Assembly (NCBI GenBank): GCA_000336895.1
Contig: AOLX01000023.1
Span: forward strand, 103,847 to 148,240
Reading direction: 5' to 3'
Length of the DNA stretch: 44,394 nucleotides
DNA from: Haloarcula argentinensis DSM 12282
Lineage (GTDB): Archaea > Halobacteriota > Halobacteria > Halobacteriales > Haloarculaceae
How positions within the stretch are numbered: position 1 is the first letter of the stretch; the number at the start of each line of letters is the position of its first letter. Of the stretch, positions 15,990-24,087 are shown one piece after another. The notes beneath the pieces are model-generated. The model saw nothing but the letters and a program-made list of their open reading frames with translations, was not told the DNA's origin and searched no databases. Position numbers and translations under genes: made by a program.

Positions 15990-16794
15990 GCAGTCGCTCG
16001 TCTCCGACGGCCCCGTTCTCGGGAAGACCGACCCGGTACTTCGGGCTGAGGGACTGGAGAAACGCTTCGGCGGCCTCGTGGCGACGGACGACGCGTCCAT
16101 CGAGGTCGAACGCGGCACGATTACGGGCCTCATCGGCCCGAACGGAGCCGGCAAATCGACGCTGTTCAACCTCGTCTCGGGCTTCTACGAGCCCGATGCG
16201 GGCTCTGTCTCAGTCAACGGCGTCAACGTGACCGGCCAGAAGCCCCACGAGATCGCCGATCAGGGGATGATCCGGACGTTCCAGACGCCGCGCAAACCGG
16301 AGGGGATGACCGTCCGGGAGGCGCTGCTTGTGGGGCCACACAACCAGACCGGAGAATCGATAATCCCGTTGTTCACATCGCCAAGTACCGTCGAACAGGA
16401 GGAACGGCGCTCGCTGGAACAGGCCCAGCAGATGCTCGAACGGTTCGAGATCGGTGATCTGGCCACCCAGCCTGCGACGGATCTTTCGGGCGGACAGATG
16501 AAACTGGTCGAACTGGCCCGCGGAATGATGGCCGAACCCGATCTGCTGCTCCTCGACGAGCCTGTCGCCGGTGTCAACCCCGTGCTAGCCGACAAACTCG
16601 CCGGGTTCATCGAGGAACTCAACGAGGAGGGGATCACCTTCCTCATCATCGAACACGACATGAACTTCATCATGCGGCTGGCCGACCCCATTATCGTCCT
16701 CAATCAGGGGAGTGTCCTCGTCGAGGGGCCGCCCGAGGCGGTCCGGAGCGACGAGCGCGTCATCGACGCCTATCTGGGAGGGCCGTCGGAATGA
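15982..16794 (+). CDS. livG: Liv-type ABC transporter ATP-binding protein (LivG family)
   Basis: 270 residues from the ATG at 15982; the frame extends upstream inside livM. Walker A is GPNGAGKST, the signature is LSGGQMKLVELARGMM, Walker B is LLLLDEPVAGVNP, and the switch His is in IIEHDMNFIM. The C-terminal LivG extension (VLVEGPPEAVRSDERVIDAYLG) is complete. It overlaps livM and the next ATPase gene, as the fourth gene of the operon. Confidence 0.94.
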   Translation: MSEQSLVSDGPVLGKTDPVLRAEGLEKRFGGLVATDDASIEVERGTITGLIGPNGAGKSTLFNLVSGFYEPDAGSVSVNGVNVTGQKPHEIADQGMIRTFQTPRKPEGMTVREALLVGPHNQTGESIIPLFTSPSTVEQEERRSLEQAQQMLERFEIGDLATQPATDLSGGQMKLVELARGMMAEPDLLLLDEPVAGVNPVLADKLAGFIEELNEEGITFLIIEHDMNFIMRLADPIIVLNQGSVLVEGPPEAVRSDERVIDAYLGGPSE

Positions 16795-17513
16795 CCGACC
16801 CCATCCTCACTGTCGACAGCGTCGACAGCGGCTACGGCGAAGTACAGGTGCTCGATGACCTCTCGCTGACCCTTGGCGAGGGGGAAATCGCCTGTCTCGT
16901 CGGCCCGAACGGGGCCGGCAAGTCCACCGTTCTCAAGACGGTGTTCGGCATGCTGGAGCCTTGGACCGGCTCGGTACGTCTCGGCGACCGCGAAATCGGC
17001 GGGATGGCCCCCGAGGACATCGTCCGTATCGGCGTCGGCTACGTCCCACAGACGGAGAACGTGTTCGGCTCGCTGACCATCGACGAGAACCTCCGGATGG
17101 GCGGAGTCGCTCGTGACGGCGGCCTCGACGAGGTCGTGGCCGAACTGTACGACCGGTTCCCGATCCTCGACGACAAGCGTACCGCGAACGCCAAGACGCT
17201 CTCGGGCGGCCAGCGGCAGGTGCTGGCCTTCGCCCGCGCGCTCGTGATGGAGCCCGACGTGTTGCTTATCGACGAGCCAAGTGCCGGGCTGGCTCCCAAC
17301 ACGGCCAAGGAAGTGTTCGACGACGTAGAGACAGTCAACGAACTCGGCACGTCGATCCTGATGGTCGAGCAGAATGCCCGTGAGGGACTGGGCATCTCCG
17401 ACCGCGGGTTCGTCCTTGACCAGGGGACGGTCAAGTTCGAGGGCGAGGCCGACTCGCTGCTCGACGACCCCGAGGTGTCTCGGCTGTACCTCGGCGGCGA
17501 ATCACGCCGCTGA
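16791..17513 (+). CDS. livF: Liv-type ABC transporter ATP-binding protein (LivF family)
   Basis: 240 residues. Walker A is GPNGAGKST, the signature is LSGGQRQVLAFARALVM, Walker B is VLLIDEPSAGLAPN, and the switch region is LMVEQNAREGL (a Gln-Asn in place of the common His, as in LivF). VDSGYGEVQVLDDLSL is the typical LivF start. It overlaps livG by four bases and ends the operon. The next gene appears to have its own promoter. Confidence 0.94.
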   Translation: MTDPILTVDSVDSGYGEVQVLDDLSLTLGEGEIACLVGPNGAGKSTVLKTVFGMLEPWTGSVRLGDREIGGMAPEDIVRIGVGYVPQTENVFGSLTIDENLRMGGVARDGGLDEVVAELYDRFPILDDKRTANAKTLSGGQRQVLAFARALVMEPDVLLIDEPSAGLAPNTAKEVFDDVETVNELGTSILMVEQNAREGLGISDRGFVLDQGTVKFEGEADSLLDDPEVSRLYLGGESRR

Positions 17514-17630
17514 GACCTCGTTCGACAGTTTTCCTCGCGTTCGCCGCGGAGCCACAACGACGACTTCCCGGGTGTTGCACTCGAAAGGACAAGGCAACAC
17601 AGAAAAGCCCCCCTTGCATACCGCCTGCCA

Positions 17631-18041
17631 ATGACTGTGACGCTGCCGACCGACGCCGATGACTGGGCCGCCGCGTGGCGCGACCGGATCAACGAGCGGG
17701 CCGCGTTCGCTGACAGCGCCGACGACTTCACCGCTGTATTCTGTTTCGAGATCCGTGCCGACGACGCCTACACCGGTGAACCGATACAGTTCGTCGTTGT
17801 GATCAAGGACGGTGTCTGTACTGCCGCCGGAACGGTCGCAGACCCCGAGTACGACTTCGCGTTCCGTGGCCCCTACAGCGAGTGGGTCACGATGCTGCAG
17901 GGCGACCTCGACATCTCCGCCGCCGCGATGGACGGAACCTTTGACGTCGAGGGCGACACGATGCGGCTGCTTCGCCGGCAGGACACTATCGCCGAAATGG
18001 TCGCGGCGGCACAGAACGTCGACACCGAGTTCGAGTACTGA
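17631..18041 (+). CDS. SCP2 sterol-carrier-like domain protein
   Basis: 136 residues. The C-terminal part (PEYDFAFRGPYSEWVTMLQG, then AAMDGTFDVEGDTMRLLR) matches the SCP2 lipid/ligand-binding fold, in which a hydrophobic groove is closed by a conserved W-x-M-LQG-type helix. No catalytic residues are seen. It may bind a hydrophobic ligand or acyl-CoA. A weak TATA-like acagaaaag at 17599-17607 lies about 27 bp upstream, so expression is probably separate from the importer operon, although it is only 117 bp away. A link to the proline island cannot be shown. Confidence 0.75.
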   Translation: MTVTLPTDADDWAAAWRDRINERAAFADSADDFTAVFCFEIRADDAYTGEPIQFVVVIKDGVCTAAGTVADPEYDFAFRGPYSEWVTMLQGDLDISAAAMDGTFDVEGDTMRLLRRQDTIAEMVAAAQNVDTEFEY

Positions 18042-18049
18042 CCGACGGG

Positions 18050-18055
18050 CTTTTG
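18050..18055 (+). promoter_or_regulatory. TATA-like box of the 18080 gene
   Basis: The box cttttg is centred 27 bp before the ATG at 18080, immediately after the stop of the SCP2-like gene. It supports leaderless transcription from 18080 and argues against the in-frame upstream start at 18053. Confidence 0.5.
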
Positions 18056-18079
18056 TCCGCCCGCCGGACCAACACGGGT

Positions 18080-18325
18080 ATGTTGGATAAACTCGGTGCG
18101 GTTGGTATCGGCGGTATCGTCGTGTTGCTCGCCGGCATCGGTCTGGTCGCGTGGAAGGCACCCATTGTCGCCGTCGGCATCGCTCTCGTCGTTGGGGGCC
18201 TCGGACTGGTCGTCTACGGCCTCGTCACGAGCCTGCTCGGCGCGTTCGGACTTGGTGGTGGCATGGGCGGTATGGGTGGCGGCGGCATGGGCGGTGGCGG
18301 TATGGGCGGCGACGGGATGCCCTGA
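18080..18325 (+). CDS. Small membrane protein with Gly/Met-rich tail (DUF7470-like)
   Basis: 81 residues. Two hydrophobic helices (GIGGIVVLLAGIGLVAW and IVAVGIALVVGGLGLVVYGLVTSLL) are followed by a GGGMGG-repeat tail. The MLDKLGAVGIGG start matches a haloarchaeal small-membrane-protein family (DUF7470-like, from memory). The Gly/Met tail is a lineage feature and could be disordered or metal-interacting; I cannot tell. The function is unknown. Confidence 0.8.
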   Translation: MLDKLGAVGIGGIVVLLAGIGLVAWKAPIVAVGIALVVGGLGLVVYGLVTSLLGAFGLGGGMGGMGGGGMGGGGMGGDGMP

Positions 18326-18336
18326 AGCGGAAACGA

Positions 18337-19383
18337 CTAACAGGCGGTGTCCGCATCGATATCGAATTCGAACCGTGCACCGCCGTGTTCTCCTGTTGTG
18401 ACACGCACTGTCCAGCCGTGGGCTTCGGCGATTGTCCTGACGATATAGAGACCGAAGCCGGTCCCGTCAGCCGCCCGTGACGCGCCCGGTTCGAACACCC
18501 GCTCCCGTTCGTCGGGAGCGATTCCCCGGCCGTCATCCTCGATCGCGAAGCCGTCGGGTGTCGGTACGATGCGAACCGTTATTTCGGTGGCGTCGCTTCT
18601 ATCTTTCTCATCGGCTGCGCGTTCATTGCGCTCAGGCCCGTGTGTGACGGCGTTAGCGAAAACGTTCTCGAACAGTCGGAGCAATCGCTTTGGGTCAGCT
18701 TCAATCAGTATCGGTGGCGGCGGTTCCAGCACTGCGCTGTCGGTCTCGACGTGGGTCCACGCCGTCGTTGCCACGTCAGCGATATCGACGGCCTGCTCGT
18801 CGGCTGCCAGCGCCCCGTCTCTGGTCGCGGTCCGCAGATCCTCGATAATCGATTCTAACCGCCCTAAACCATCTCTGGCGGCGTTGATACGCTCGACCGA
18901 CAGCTCCTCGGCAGCGAGTTCGAGGTGGCCACTAGTGACGGCAAGCGGCGTCCGGAGGTCGTGTGCCAGCAGGTCAGCGAACTCTGTGAGCCGCTCGTTC
19001 TGTCGCTGGAGGTGCCACTCCCGTTCCCGCCGGTCTGTAATATCCCGGCCGACACCGCTGAACCCCTGAACTGTGCCGTCGTCCGCCGTGAGGAGCCGGC
19101 CGCTGAGTTCGAACGTCACCACCCCCTCCGTCGTCTCGGCCCGCGCTTCAACGGTCGTTTGACCCGACTCGAACACCTCCTCGAGAGCTACTTCAACGGC
19201 TTCCCGGTCATCCGCGACAAAGAACTCGGTCGGCTCTGTGCCCGACAGTTCGCTATCCGTCAGGTCGAACAGCTCGTTCAGCCGAGTGTTCCAGTACGCA
19301 AGTTTGCCGTCTGCGTCGTAGACGTAGAAGACATCGTCGAGAGTCTCGACCGCGGCCGCCAGAACACGACACTGGTCTTCCAT
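18337..19383 (-). CDS. PAS-domain sensor histidine kinase (soluble), second copy
   Basis: 348 residues from the ATG at 19383, placed 25-27 bp after a TATA-like ttatgt (19406-19411). The PAS domain (about 8-125) begins VLAAAVETLDDVFYVYDADG. A PAC-like strand ends GVGRDITDRRERE. The phospho-acceptor is in DLLAHDLRTPLAV. The ATPase domain has LFENVFANAVTHG, EDDGRGIAP and GTGFGLYIV. There is no membrane segment and no response regulator nearby. It is paralogous to 5361-6410. It converges with the DUF7470-like gene, 11 bp apart. Confidence 0.9.
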   Translation of the reverse strand: MEDQCRVLAAAVETLDDVFYVYDADGKLAYWNTRLNELFDLTDSELSGTEPTEFFVADDREAVEVALEEVFESGQTTVEARAETTEGVVTFELSGRLLTADDGTVQGFSGVGRDITDRREREWHLQRQNERLTEFADLLAHDLRTPLAVTSGHLELAAEELSVERINAARDGLGRLESIIEDLRTATRDGALAADEQAVDIADVATTAWTHVETDSAVLEPPPPILIEADPKRLLRLFENVFANAVTHGPERNERAADEKDRSDATEITVRIVPTPDGFAIEDDGRGIAPDERERVFEPGASRAADGTGFGLYIVRTIAEAHGWTVRVTTGEHGGARFEFDIDADTAC

Positions 19384-19500
19384 GCGAGACAGACGCACCC
19401 GAAGGACATAACTACGCAGTACGGCTGGCTCGCTGTCGGAGCAGTCCCGCACCGCTGGCGGGGCCGACTAGCGACTGTTCACCGGCCGCCAACACAGCGC

Positions 19501-21477
19501 CTAGTTCTCGCTCGTTGGCCGGTCAGCCCGGTGTTCGCTGATGATCTGGTCGACCATCTCCGCGTTCTGCTCCTTCCGGCGGTCGGCGGCGCGCTCTTCC
19601 CAGTCCTCGATTGCCGCCTCGATTTCGCCTTCGCGGGTGACGGCCAGTTCGTCGACCTCCTGTACGGTGACCATCTCCGCTGGCGCGACGGGAATGTCGT
19701 TGTCGAACAGCACCTGATCGGCGATGTCAGAGAGGTTCCCGTTCCGGAGGACGATTTTCGGGTCGATATCCGCCAGTTGCTGGGCCGTCGACCGGCCCGC
19801 GCCCGAGGCGTCCCGGAACATGACGATGTCGTCCTCCACAAGGCCGAACCGTTCGTCGGCGTCGGCGATGGCGTCTTTGGTGAACTGTTCGACCACTTTG
19901 ACTGGGGTCAGTCCCTCCTGCTTCTCCGAGACATCGGCGAAGTTCGAGTGATCGAGCTTCCACAGCGCTTTCAGCCGTTCGAGCTTGTCAGCCAGCGCCT
20001 CGCGTTTCTCCTGTTCGTCCTCGACTTTCCGTTCGAGGGCCTCGTTACGCCGCTGAAGCCGCGTCACCTCGCGGTCCTTTCTGACCTCACGCCGGCCCTC
20101 ACTTCGGGCCTTCTCCAGTTGCTTGTCCTTCTCCGAGATCTGGTCGTCTTTGCGCTTGATCGTCTCTTTGAGGTCGTCGACGTGTGATTCGAGCCGTTCG
20201 ATGCGGGCGTTCAGCCGCTTGATCTCCTTCTCGTCGTCAGTGAGTTCCCGTGGTTCGTGCGCCGTGGTGTCCTCGTCTTCGCTGTCGTCGTCTTCGAGAT
20301 CACGCAGCACCGTCTCGACGCTCTCCTCGCCAGCGACGACGCGGTCGATGACCGGCCCCACGTCGTACTGTGGCGGGACCTTGCCCGCGACGCGTTCGAA
20401 CTGGTCGGCGTGGCGGTCGAAGGCGTAGAGGGCGGCGGCCATCGCGTCCCGCTCGTGGTCGTTGTCGTAGACCTCCTCCCGGGTCCGGTGTTTCTTTTCG
20501 TCGACCGGGAGGTCGGTGTCGGGCTCCCAGCCCGCGGCGCTAAAGGAGCGTCGGAGTTTCTCGACGGTTTCGGGCATCGGCGTCACGTCAGCGGCGACGA
20601 TGACCGGTCGCCCGCGCTCGATGATCCACTCTGTCGTCGCGGCGGCGTCGTCGGTCCGCGAGGAGTACACGTCCAGCACAGTGCCGTCGAGGGAGACGAT
20701 GGCGACGGCCGTCGTCGTTCCGGGGTCGACGCCGACGACGACGTGGTCGCGCCGCTTTGCCAGTGGCTTGAACTCGATGCCGTCCCGCCGCTGGCGCTCA
20801 ATCTCGACGCGCGTGTCGCCCGACCGGGATCTCGATACCGGGATGTCCTGTGGTCGGGCCGAGACCTGAAACACGGCATTGGAGAATCCGCCGTACTTCT
20901 CTGTCACGTCCCGTTCGTACTCCAGTCCGGCAGCGTCGAGTTCGGACTCGATCTCACGCGCCCGCTTGCGGACCGCGCCGTGGATGCGCCGGGTGTAGCG
21001 GTCCTCTGACCACCCGCCTTTTCCGGTCGAGCGGCCCCGCGAGACCTTCACCCCCGTCGTGTCGGTGAAGGCGGACACCTCCTGCCCGACGTTGGCGGCG
21101 GCCAGCCTGGCCGCGGCTTCGGCCTCCTCCATCGGGTCCTTGCCGTAGGGGACGCCGTGACGCTTGGCGACCCGGGAGAGCGGTTCAGGCTGCTCGTCAC
21201 CGGTCACCTGCACCAGTTTCGTCTCGTCGGGGAGCGAGCCGAGGACGTGGATCAGGGCGTCCTTGTCCTCGGCGAGTTCGTACATGTTGTCCGTCGCGAC
21301 GATGGCCGGCTCCTCGTCCTCAATGCGCCGGCGGAGCTTCCGCCGCGAGACCACGTCTCGCTCGACTGATTCCCCGTCGAAAACCACCAGTGCGTACGAC
21401 GGTGCGTCACCGCGCACGTCGCCGCTCTGGATGTCGACACCAAAGACGACTGCGTCGAGCGCTGCCGTGCGGTTCAC
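19501..21477 (-). CDS. DUF460 protein: RNase H-like domain plus long coiled coil
   Basis: 658 residues from a GTG at 21477. The N-terminal part (AVVFGVDIQSGDVRG..., YALVVFDGE) and the centre (HVVVGVDPGTTTAVAIVSLDG, about 250-370) are RNase H/RuvC-like folds with the first-strand Asp. KRAREIESELDAAG lies between them. A predicted coiled coil of about 130 residues, rich in Glu/Lys/Arg, follows (KEIKRLNARIERLESHVDDLK...). A C-terminal globular domain (about 540-640) ends it. DUF460 is archaeal and of unknown function; a nucleic-acid role is inferred from the fold. A TATA box at 21501-21507 fits leaderless initiation at the GTG. Confidence 0.88.
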   Translation of the reverse strand: MNRTAALDAVVFGVDIQSGDVRGDAPSYALVVFDGESVERDVVSRRKLRRRIEDEEPAIVATDNMYELAEDKDALIHVLGSLPDETKLVQVTGDEQPEPLSRVAKRHGVPYGKDPMEEAEAAARLAAANVGQEVSAFTDTTGVKVSRGRSTGKGGWSEDRYTRRIHGAVRKRAREIESELDAAGLEYERDVTEKYGGFSNAVFQVSARPQDIPVSRSRSGDTRVEIERQRRDGIEFKPLAKRRDHVVVGVDPGTTTAVAIVSLDGTVLDVYSSRTDDAAATTEWIIERGRPVIVAADVTPMPETVEKLRRSFSAAGWEPDTDLPVDEKKHRTREEVYDNDHERDAMAAALYAFDRHADQFERVAGKVPPQYDVGPVIDRVVAGEESVETVLRDLEDDDSEDEDTTAHEPRELTDDEKEIKRLNARIERLESHVDDLKETIKRKDDQISEKDKQLEKARSEGRREVRKDREVTRLQRRNEALERKVEDEQEKREALADKLERLKALWKLDHSNFADVSEKQEGLTPVKVVEQFTKDAIADADERFGLVEDDIVMFRDASGAGRSTAQQLADIDPKIVLRNGNLSDIADQVLFDNDIPVAPAEMVTVQEVDELAVTREGEIEAAIEDWEERAADRRKEQNAEMVDQIISEHRADRPTSEN

Positions 21478-21500
21478 GAACCATGGTAGGCGACGGTCAA

Positions 21501-21507
21501 TTATAAA
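21501..21507 (-). promoter_or_regulatory. TATA box of the DUF460 gene
   Basis: The minus-strand tttataa is centred 27 bp before the GTG at 21477. This supports a leaderless GTG start, although the open frame continues 28 codons upstream. Confidence 0.65.
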
Positions 21508-21593
21508 TCCGTTCCGGGCTCGAACCCGATTTCCGGTCCGGTTTCCGATAGCCAACCGCAACGTCTCTTAGCTGGGCGGGTCAATCGAAAGAC

Positions 21594-21653
21594 ATGATCG
21601 CACAGCGACACCCCGATAGCCGCATCCCGGAGGCTGGTCGGCATGCCCTCTGA
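21594..21653 (+). CDS. Possible 19-residue leader ORF overlapping the acetyltransferase start
   Basis: The ATG at 21594 lies 27 bp after a TATA-like ctctta (about 21564-21570). The predicted transcript start therefore falls on this ATG, not on the one at 21643. The frame gives MIAQRHPDSRIPEAGRHAL and a TGA at 21651-21653, overlapping the acetyltransferase start by 11 bases. It could be a leaderless upstream ORF that couples or tunes translation of the enzyme, or chance. Confidence 0.3.
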   Translation: MIAQRHPDSRIPEAGRHAL

Positions 21654-22203
21654 GAAAGAGAAGATGCTCGCTGGCGAGCGCTACGACGCGAGCGATCCGG
21701 AACTCGTCGCCGCCCGTGAGCGTGCGAACGAACTTACCCGGGAGTACAACCGGACCGACCCGTCGGAGGCCGACACCAGACAGGCGCTCATCGAGGACCT
21801 GTTCGGCTCGGTCGGCGCGGACTGTCACGTCGAACCGCCGTTCCGGTGTGACTACGGCGACAACATCCACGTCGGCGAGGGGTTCTACGCGAACTTCGAC
21901 TGCGTCGTGCTGGACGTCTGTCAGGTCGATATCGGCGACGACTGCCTGCTCGGGCCGGGCGTCCACATCTACACCGCGACGCACCCGCTTGACCCGGATG
22001 AACGACGTAGCGGCGTCGAGTACGGGAAGCCGGTGACTATTGGCGACAACGTCTGGGTCGGCGGTCAAGCGGTCATCAACCCTGGCGTCACCGTCGGTGA
22101 CGACGCCGTCATCGGGTCCGGTTCGGTCGTCACTGACGACGTCCCCGCTGGCGTCGTCGTTCAGGGGAACCCCGCATCGGTCGTCCGTGAAATCGAGGAC
22201 TGA
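21643..22203 (+). CDS. Sugar O-acetyltransferase (maltose/galactoside acetyltransferase family)
   Basis: 186 residues. It has an N-terminal Mac domain (SEKEKMLAGERYDASDPELVA..., about 1-55) followed by left-handed beta-helix hexapeptide repeats (IGDDCLLGPGVHIYTATHPLD, VTIGDNVWVGGQAVINPGVTVG). The catalytic His is in YTATHPLD. It transfers acetyl from acetyl-CoA to a sugar hydroxyl; the substrate cannot be read from sequence. The start is preceded by a possible leader ORF. The next gene starts 77 bp downstream with no clear promoter and may be co-transcribed. Confidence 0.93.
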   Translation: MPSEKEKMLAGERYDASDPELVAARERANELTREYNRTDPSEADTRQALIEDLFGSVGADCHVEPPFRCDYGDNIHVGEGFYANFDCVVLDVCQVDIGDDCLLGPGVHIYTATHPLDPDERRSGVEYGKPVTIGDNVWVGGQAVINPGVTVGDDAVIGSGSVVTDDVPAGVVVQGNPASVVREIED

Positions 22204-22280
22204 CGGCCCCGGACAGCAGCCACAGCCGAACGGGCGTGACTCGTCGCGGGGTTCTTCGCGTTGTGGCACGTACTGCCCCC

Positions 22281-22628
22281 ATGGAGACGAAAACGGAACA
22301 CAGCGTTCAGACGGTCGAAACACGGGACGAACTCGACGACGTACTGGCGACAGCCGACCGCGTGCTGGTGATGGTCCGAACGACTGGCTGTACTATCTGC
22401 AAGTCGATGGAGCCGATACTCGATATCGCTGCGAAGGCCACTGACGCCACAGTGGTCGTGTTCAATCCGAAACACGACCTCGATGCTGTCGAGGCGTTCG
22501 ACGTCCGGAGCGTCCCGACGTTCCTGCTGTTTGCTGACGGGGACCTCATTCACCGCCGTGCCGACGGATTCGTCCCGGCCGAGGAACTTATTGAGTTCAC
22601 CGAAAGCGGGTCGGAATCGGACGTGTGA
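22281..22628 (+). CDS. Thioredoxin-like protein
   Basis: 115 residues with a thioredoxin fold. The redox motif CTIC is at Cys37-Cys40 (TTGCTICKSMEP), where WCGPC is more usual. The cis-Pro loop is VRSVPTFLLF. The non-standard CxxC and the missing Trp suggest a specialised thiol exchanger. Cytosolic, with no signal peptide. The ATG at 22281 was chosen because MET...HSVQTVETRDELDDVL starts the fold; the frame is open 15 codons further upstream. Confidence 0.88.
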   Translation: METKTEHSVQTVETRDELDDVLATADRVLVMVRTTGCTICKSMEPILDIAAKATDATVVVFNPKHDLDAVEAFDVRSVPTFLLFADGDLIHRRADGFVPAEELIEFTESGSESDV

Positions 22629-22690
22629 ACTGGGTTGTAGTGTCACACTGAGGCAACACTTTTGTCATTGCTTGTCGAAGCGGTCCGTCG

Positions 22691-23458
22691 ATGGCCCTCC
22701 AAATCGGCTCCGCCCTTGAAGAGGCGGGGTACCGGCTATTCAGTCGTACCGGCGGGATACTACTCGCAGCGTTTTTAGCCCTGATAGTTAGCTTGCAGGC
22801 ACTGCTAAACACTATTCTGGCGACGACCGTCACCAGAATGGGGTACGGCGAGGTTACCGCAGCCATGCCGCTCACCTTCGACATCCCGCTTACTGTCGCT
22901 GGTGCCGGTATCGCTGTCAGCTCCGTGATCTCACTGTATCTCACTATCGTGTCCTTCCGAACGTTTGTCGCTGGGGCACGCACCAGCTTCCCGGAGGGTG
23001 CGTTCACGCGGAACGTGCCACTCGCGATGGTGAACGTGCTAGTTGGCGGACTCGTCTACGGGTTGCTGGTGTTCATCGGATCGATCTTGCTCATTATTCC
23101 CGGCATCTTCGCGTACGTCGTGTTCATCTTCATGGCACCGTACATCATCGCCGAAGACCGGAACTTCATCGCGGCGCTCAAAGAGAGCTACCGGCTCACC
23201 GAGGGCGACCGGATAGCGCTGTTTGGGCTGCTGTTCATCGTCGTTGTTGCTGCGGGGCTCCTCGGCGGAGTTATCGGACTCCTCAGCCCATTGGTGCTTT
23301 CGGGACCGGCCTCGCAGTTACCGACTATCGTCCTCCAACCGCTGCTGTCGCTGTACAGCACTGCGGTTATCGCAGTCGCGTTTGAGCAACTCCGCGAGAG
23401 TGGTGGGCGGCCACCGTCGGCTCCGAGCGAGGACGACACGACGATGTCGGCGCTCTGA
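22691..23458 (+). CDS. Polytopic membrane protein (DUF7847-like)
   Basis: 255 residues with five or six membrane segments (GILLAAFLALIVSLQALL, IAVSSVISLYLTIVSF, VLVGGLVYGLLVFIGSILLIIPGIFAYVVFIF, LLFIVVVAAGLLGGVIGLL). PYIIAEDRNFIAALKESYRLTEGD is the conserved cytosolic loop of a family related to YciC/glycerophosphodiester-phosphodiesterase-type membrane domains. A TATA-like acttttg at 22659-22665 gives leaderless expression. The function is unknown. Confidence 0.8.
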   Translation: MALQIGSALEEAGYRLFSRTGGILLAAFLALIVSLQALLNTILATTVTRMGYGEVTAAMPLTFDIPLTVAGAGIAVSSVISLYLTIVSFRTFVAGARTSFPEGAFTRNVPLAMVNVLVGGLVYGLLVFIGSILLIIPGIFAYVVFIFMAPYIIAEDRNFIAALKESYRLTEGDRIALFGLLFIVVVAAGLLGGVIGLLSPLVLSGPASQLPTIVLQPLLSLYSTAVIAVAFEQLRESGGRPPSAPSEDDTTMSAL

Positions 23459-23540
23459 CCGCTGTCGTCCCTACTCGGGCCTATAGCACCGCTTTGTCGG
23501 ACCGTGACTGTCTTACCCGTCCAGTTTCCTATCGGGAGCA

Positions 23541-24059
23541 ATGCGACGGCATCGGGTCGGAACGAGCCTGTACGCTGGCGTGCTGTTCGTCGTCCTCGGG
23601 ATACTCGCGTGGGTGACCGGCCAACCGTTCATCTTCCCGAGTCTCGGCCCGTCTGCGTTCATGCTCGCGTTTCAGCGGGACCGCGACCGGACGGGACTGG
23701 TCCGCGTCGTCGTGAGCCATCTCATCGGCGGTCTCGCGGGGCTTGTCGCGTACGTCCTGCTCGCAACAGGCGTCTCACTGGTCGCGGACCCGGCGGCGTT
23801 CTCGATGGCCGGGCTCCGCCTCGTCGCGAGTGCGACGCTCTCGCTCGTCGTGACGAGCTGGGGGATGATTGCGACCGATACGGTTCACGCGCCGGCCTGT
23901 GCGACGACGCTCATCGTCTCGTTGGGACTGCTATCGACGCCACGCCAGGTCGCGACTATCGTGGCCGGCGTCGGCGTCCTCGTCGCGTTCTATGCGCTCG
24001 TGCTATCCGCGTACCACCGAGCGACTGATTCGGCCCGACCAGGGCTGGTCGATGGCTGA
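23541..24059 (+). CDS. HPP-family membrane protein
   Basis: 172 residues with four to five helices. FIFPSLGPSAFMLAFQ and DTVHAPACATTLIVSLG match the HPP domain, in which the conserved His/Pro-Pro-like region lies in a helical hairpin. Some bacterial members are linked to nitrite transport; the role in archaea is not established. A TATA-like cttac at about 23512-23516 fits leaderless start at 23541. It converges with the UspA gene. Confidence 0.82.
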   Translation: MRRHRVGTSLYAGVLFVVLGILAWVTGQPFIFPSLGPSAFMLAFQRDRDRTGLVRVVVSHLIGGLAGLVAYVLLATGVSLVADPAAFSMAGLRLVASATLSLVVTSWGMIATDTVHAPACATTLIVSLGLLSTPRQVATIVAGVGVLVAFYALVLSAYHRATDSARPGLVDG

Positions 24060-24087
24060 TGCGGTCACACAGATCGGTGTACCGTAC

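Noticed and set aside
18925..20187. Long plus-strand open frame across the PAS-kinase and DUF460 genes
   Set aside because: It spans two recognised genes on the other strand, crosses their intergenic gap and shows no recognisable domain.
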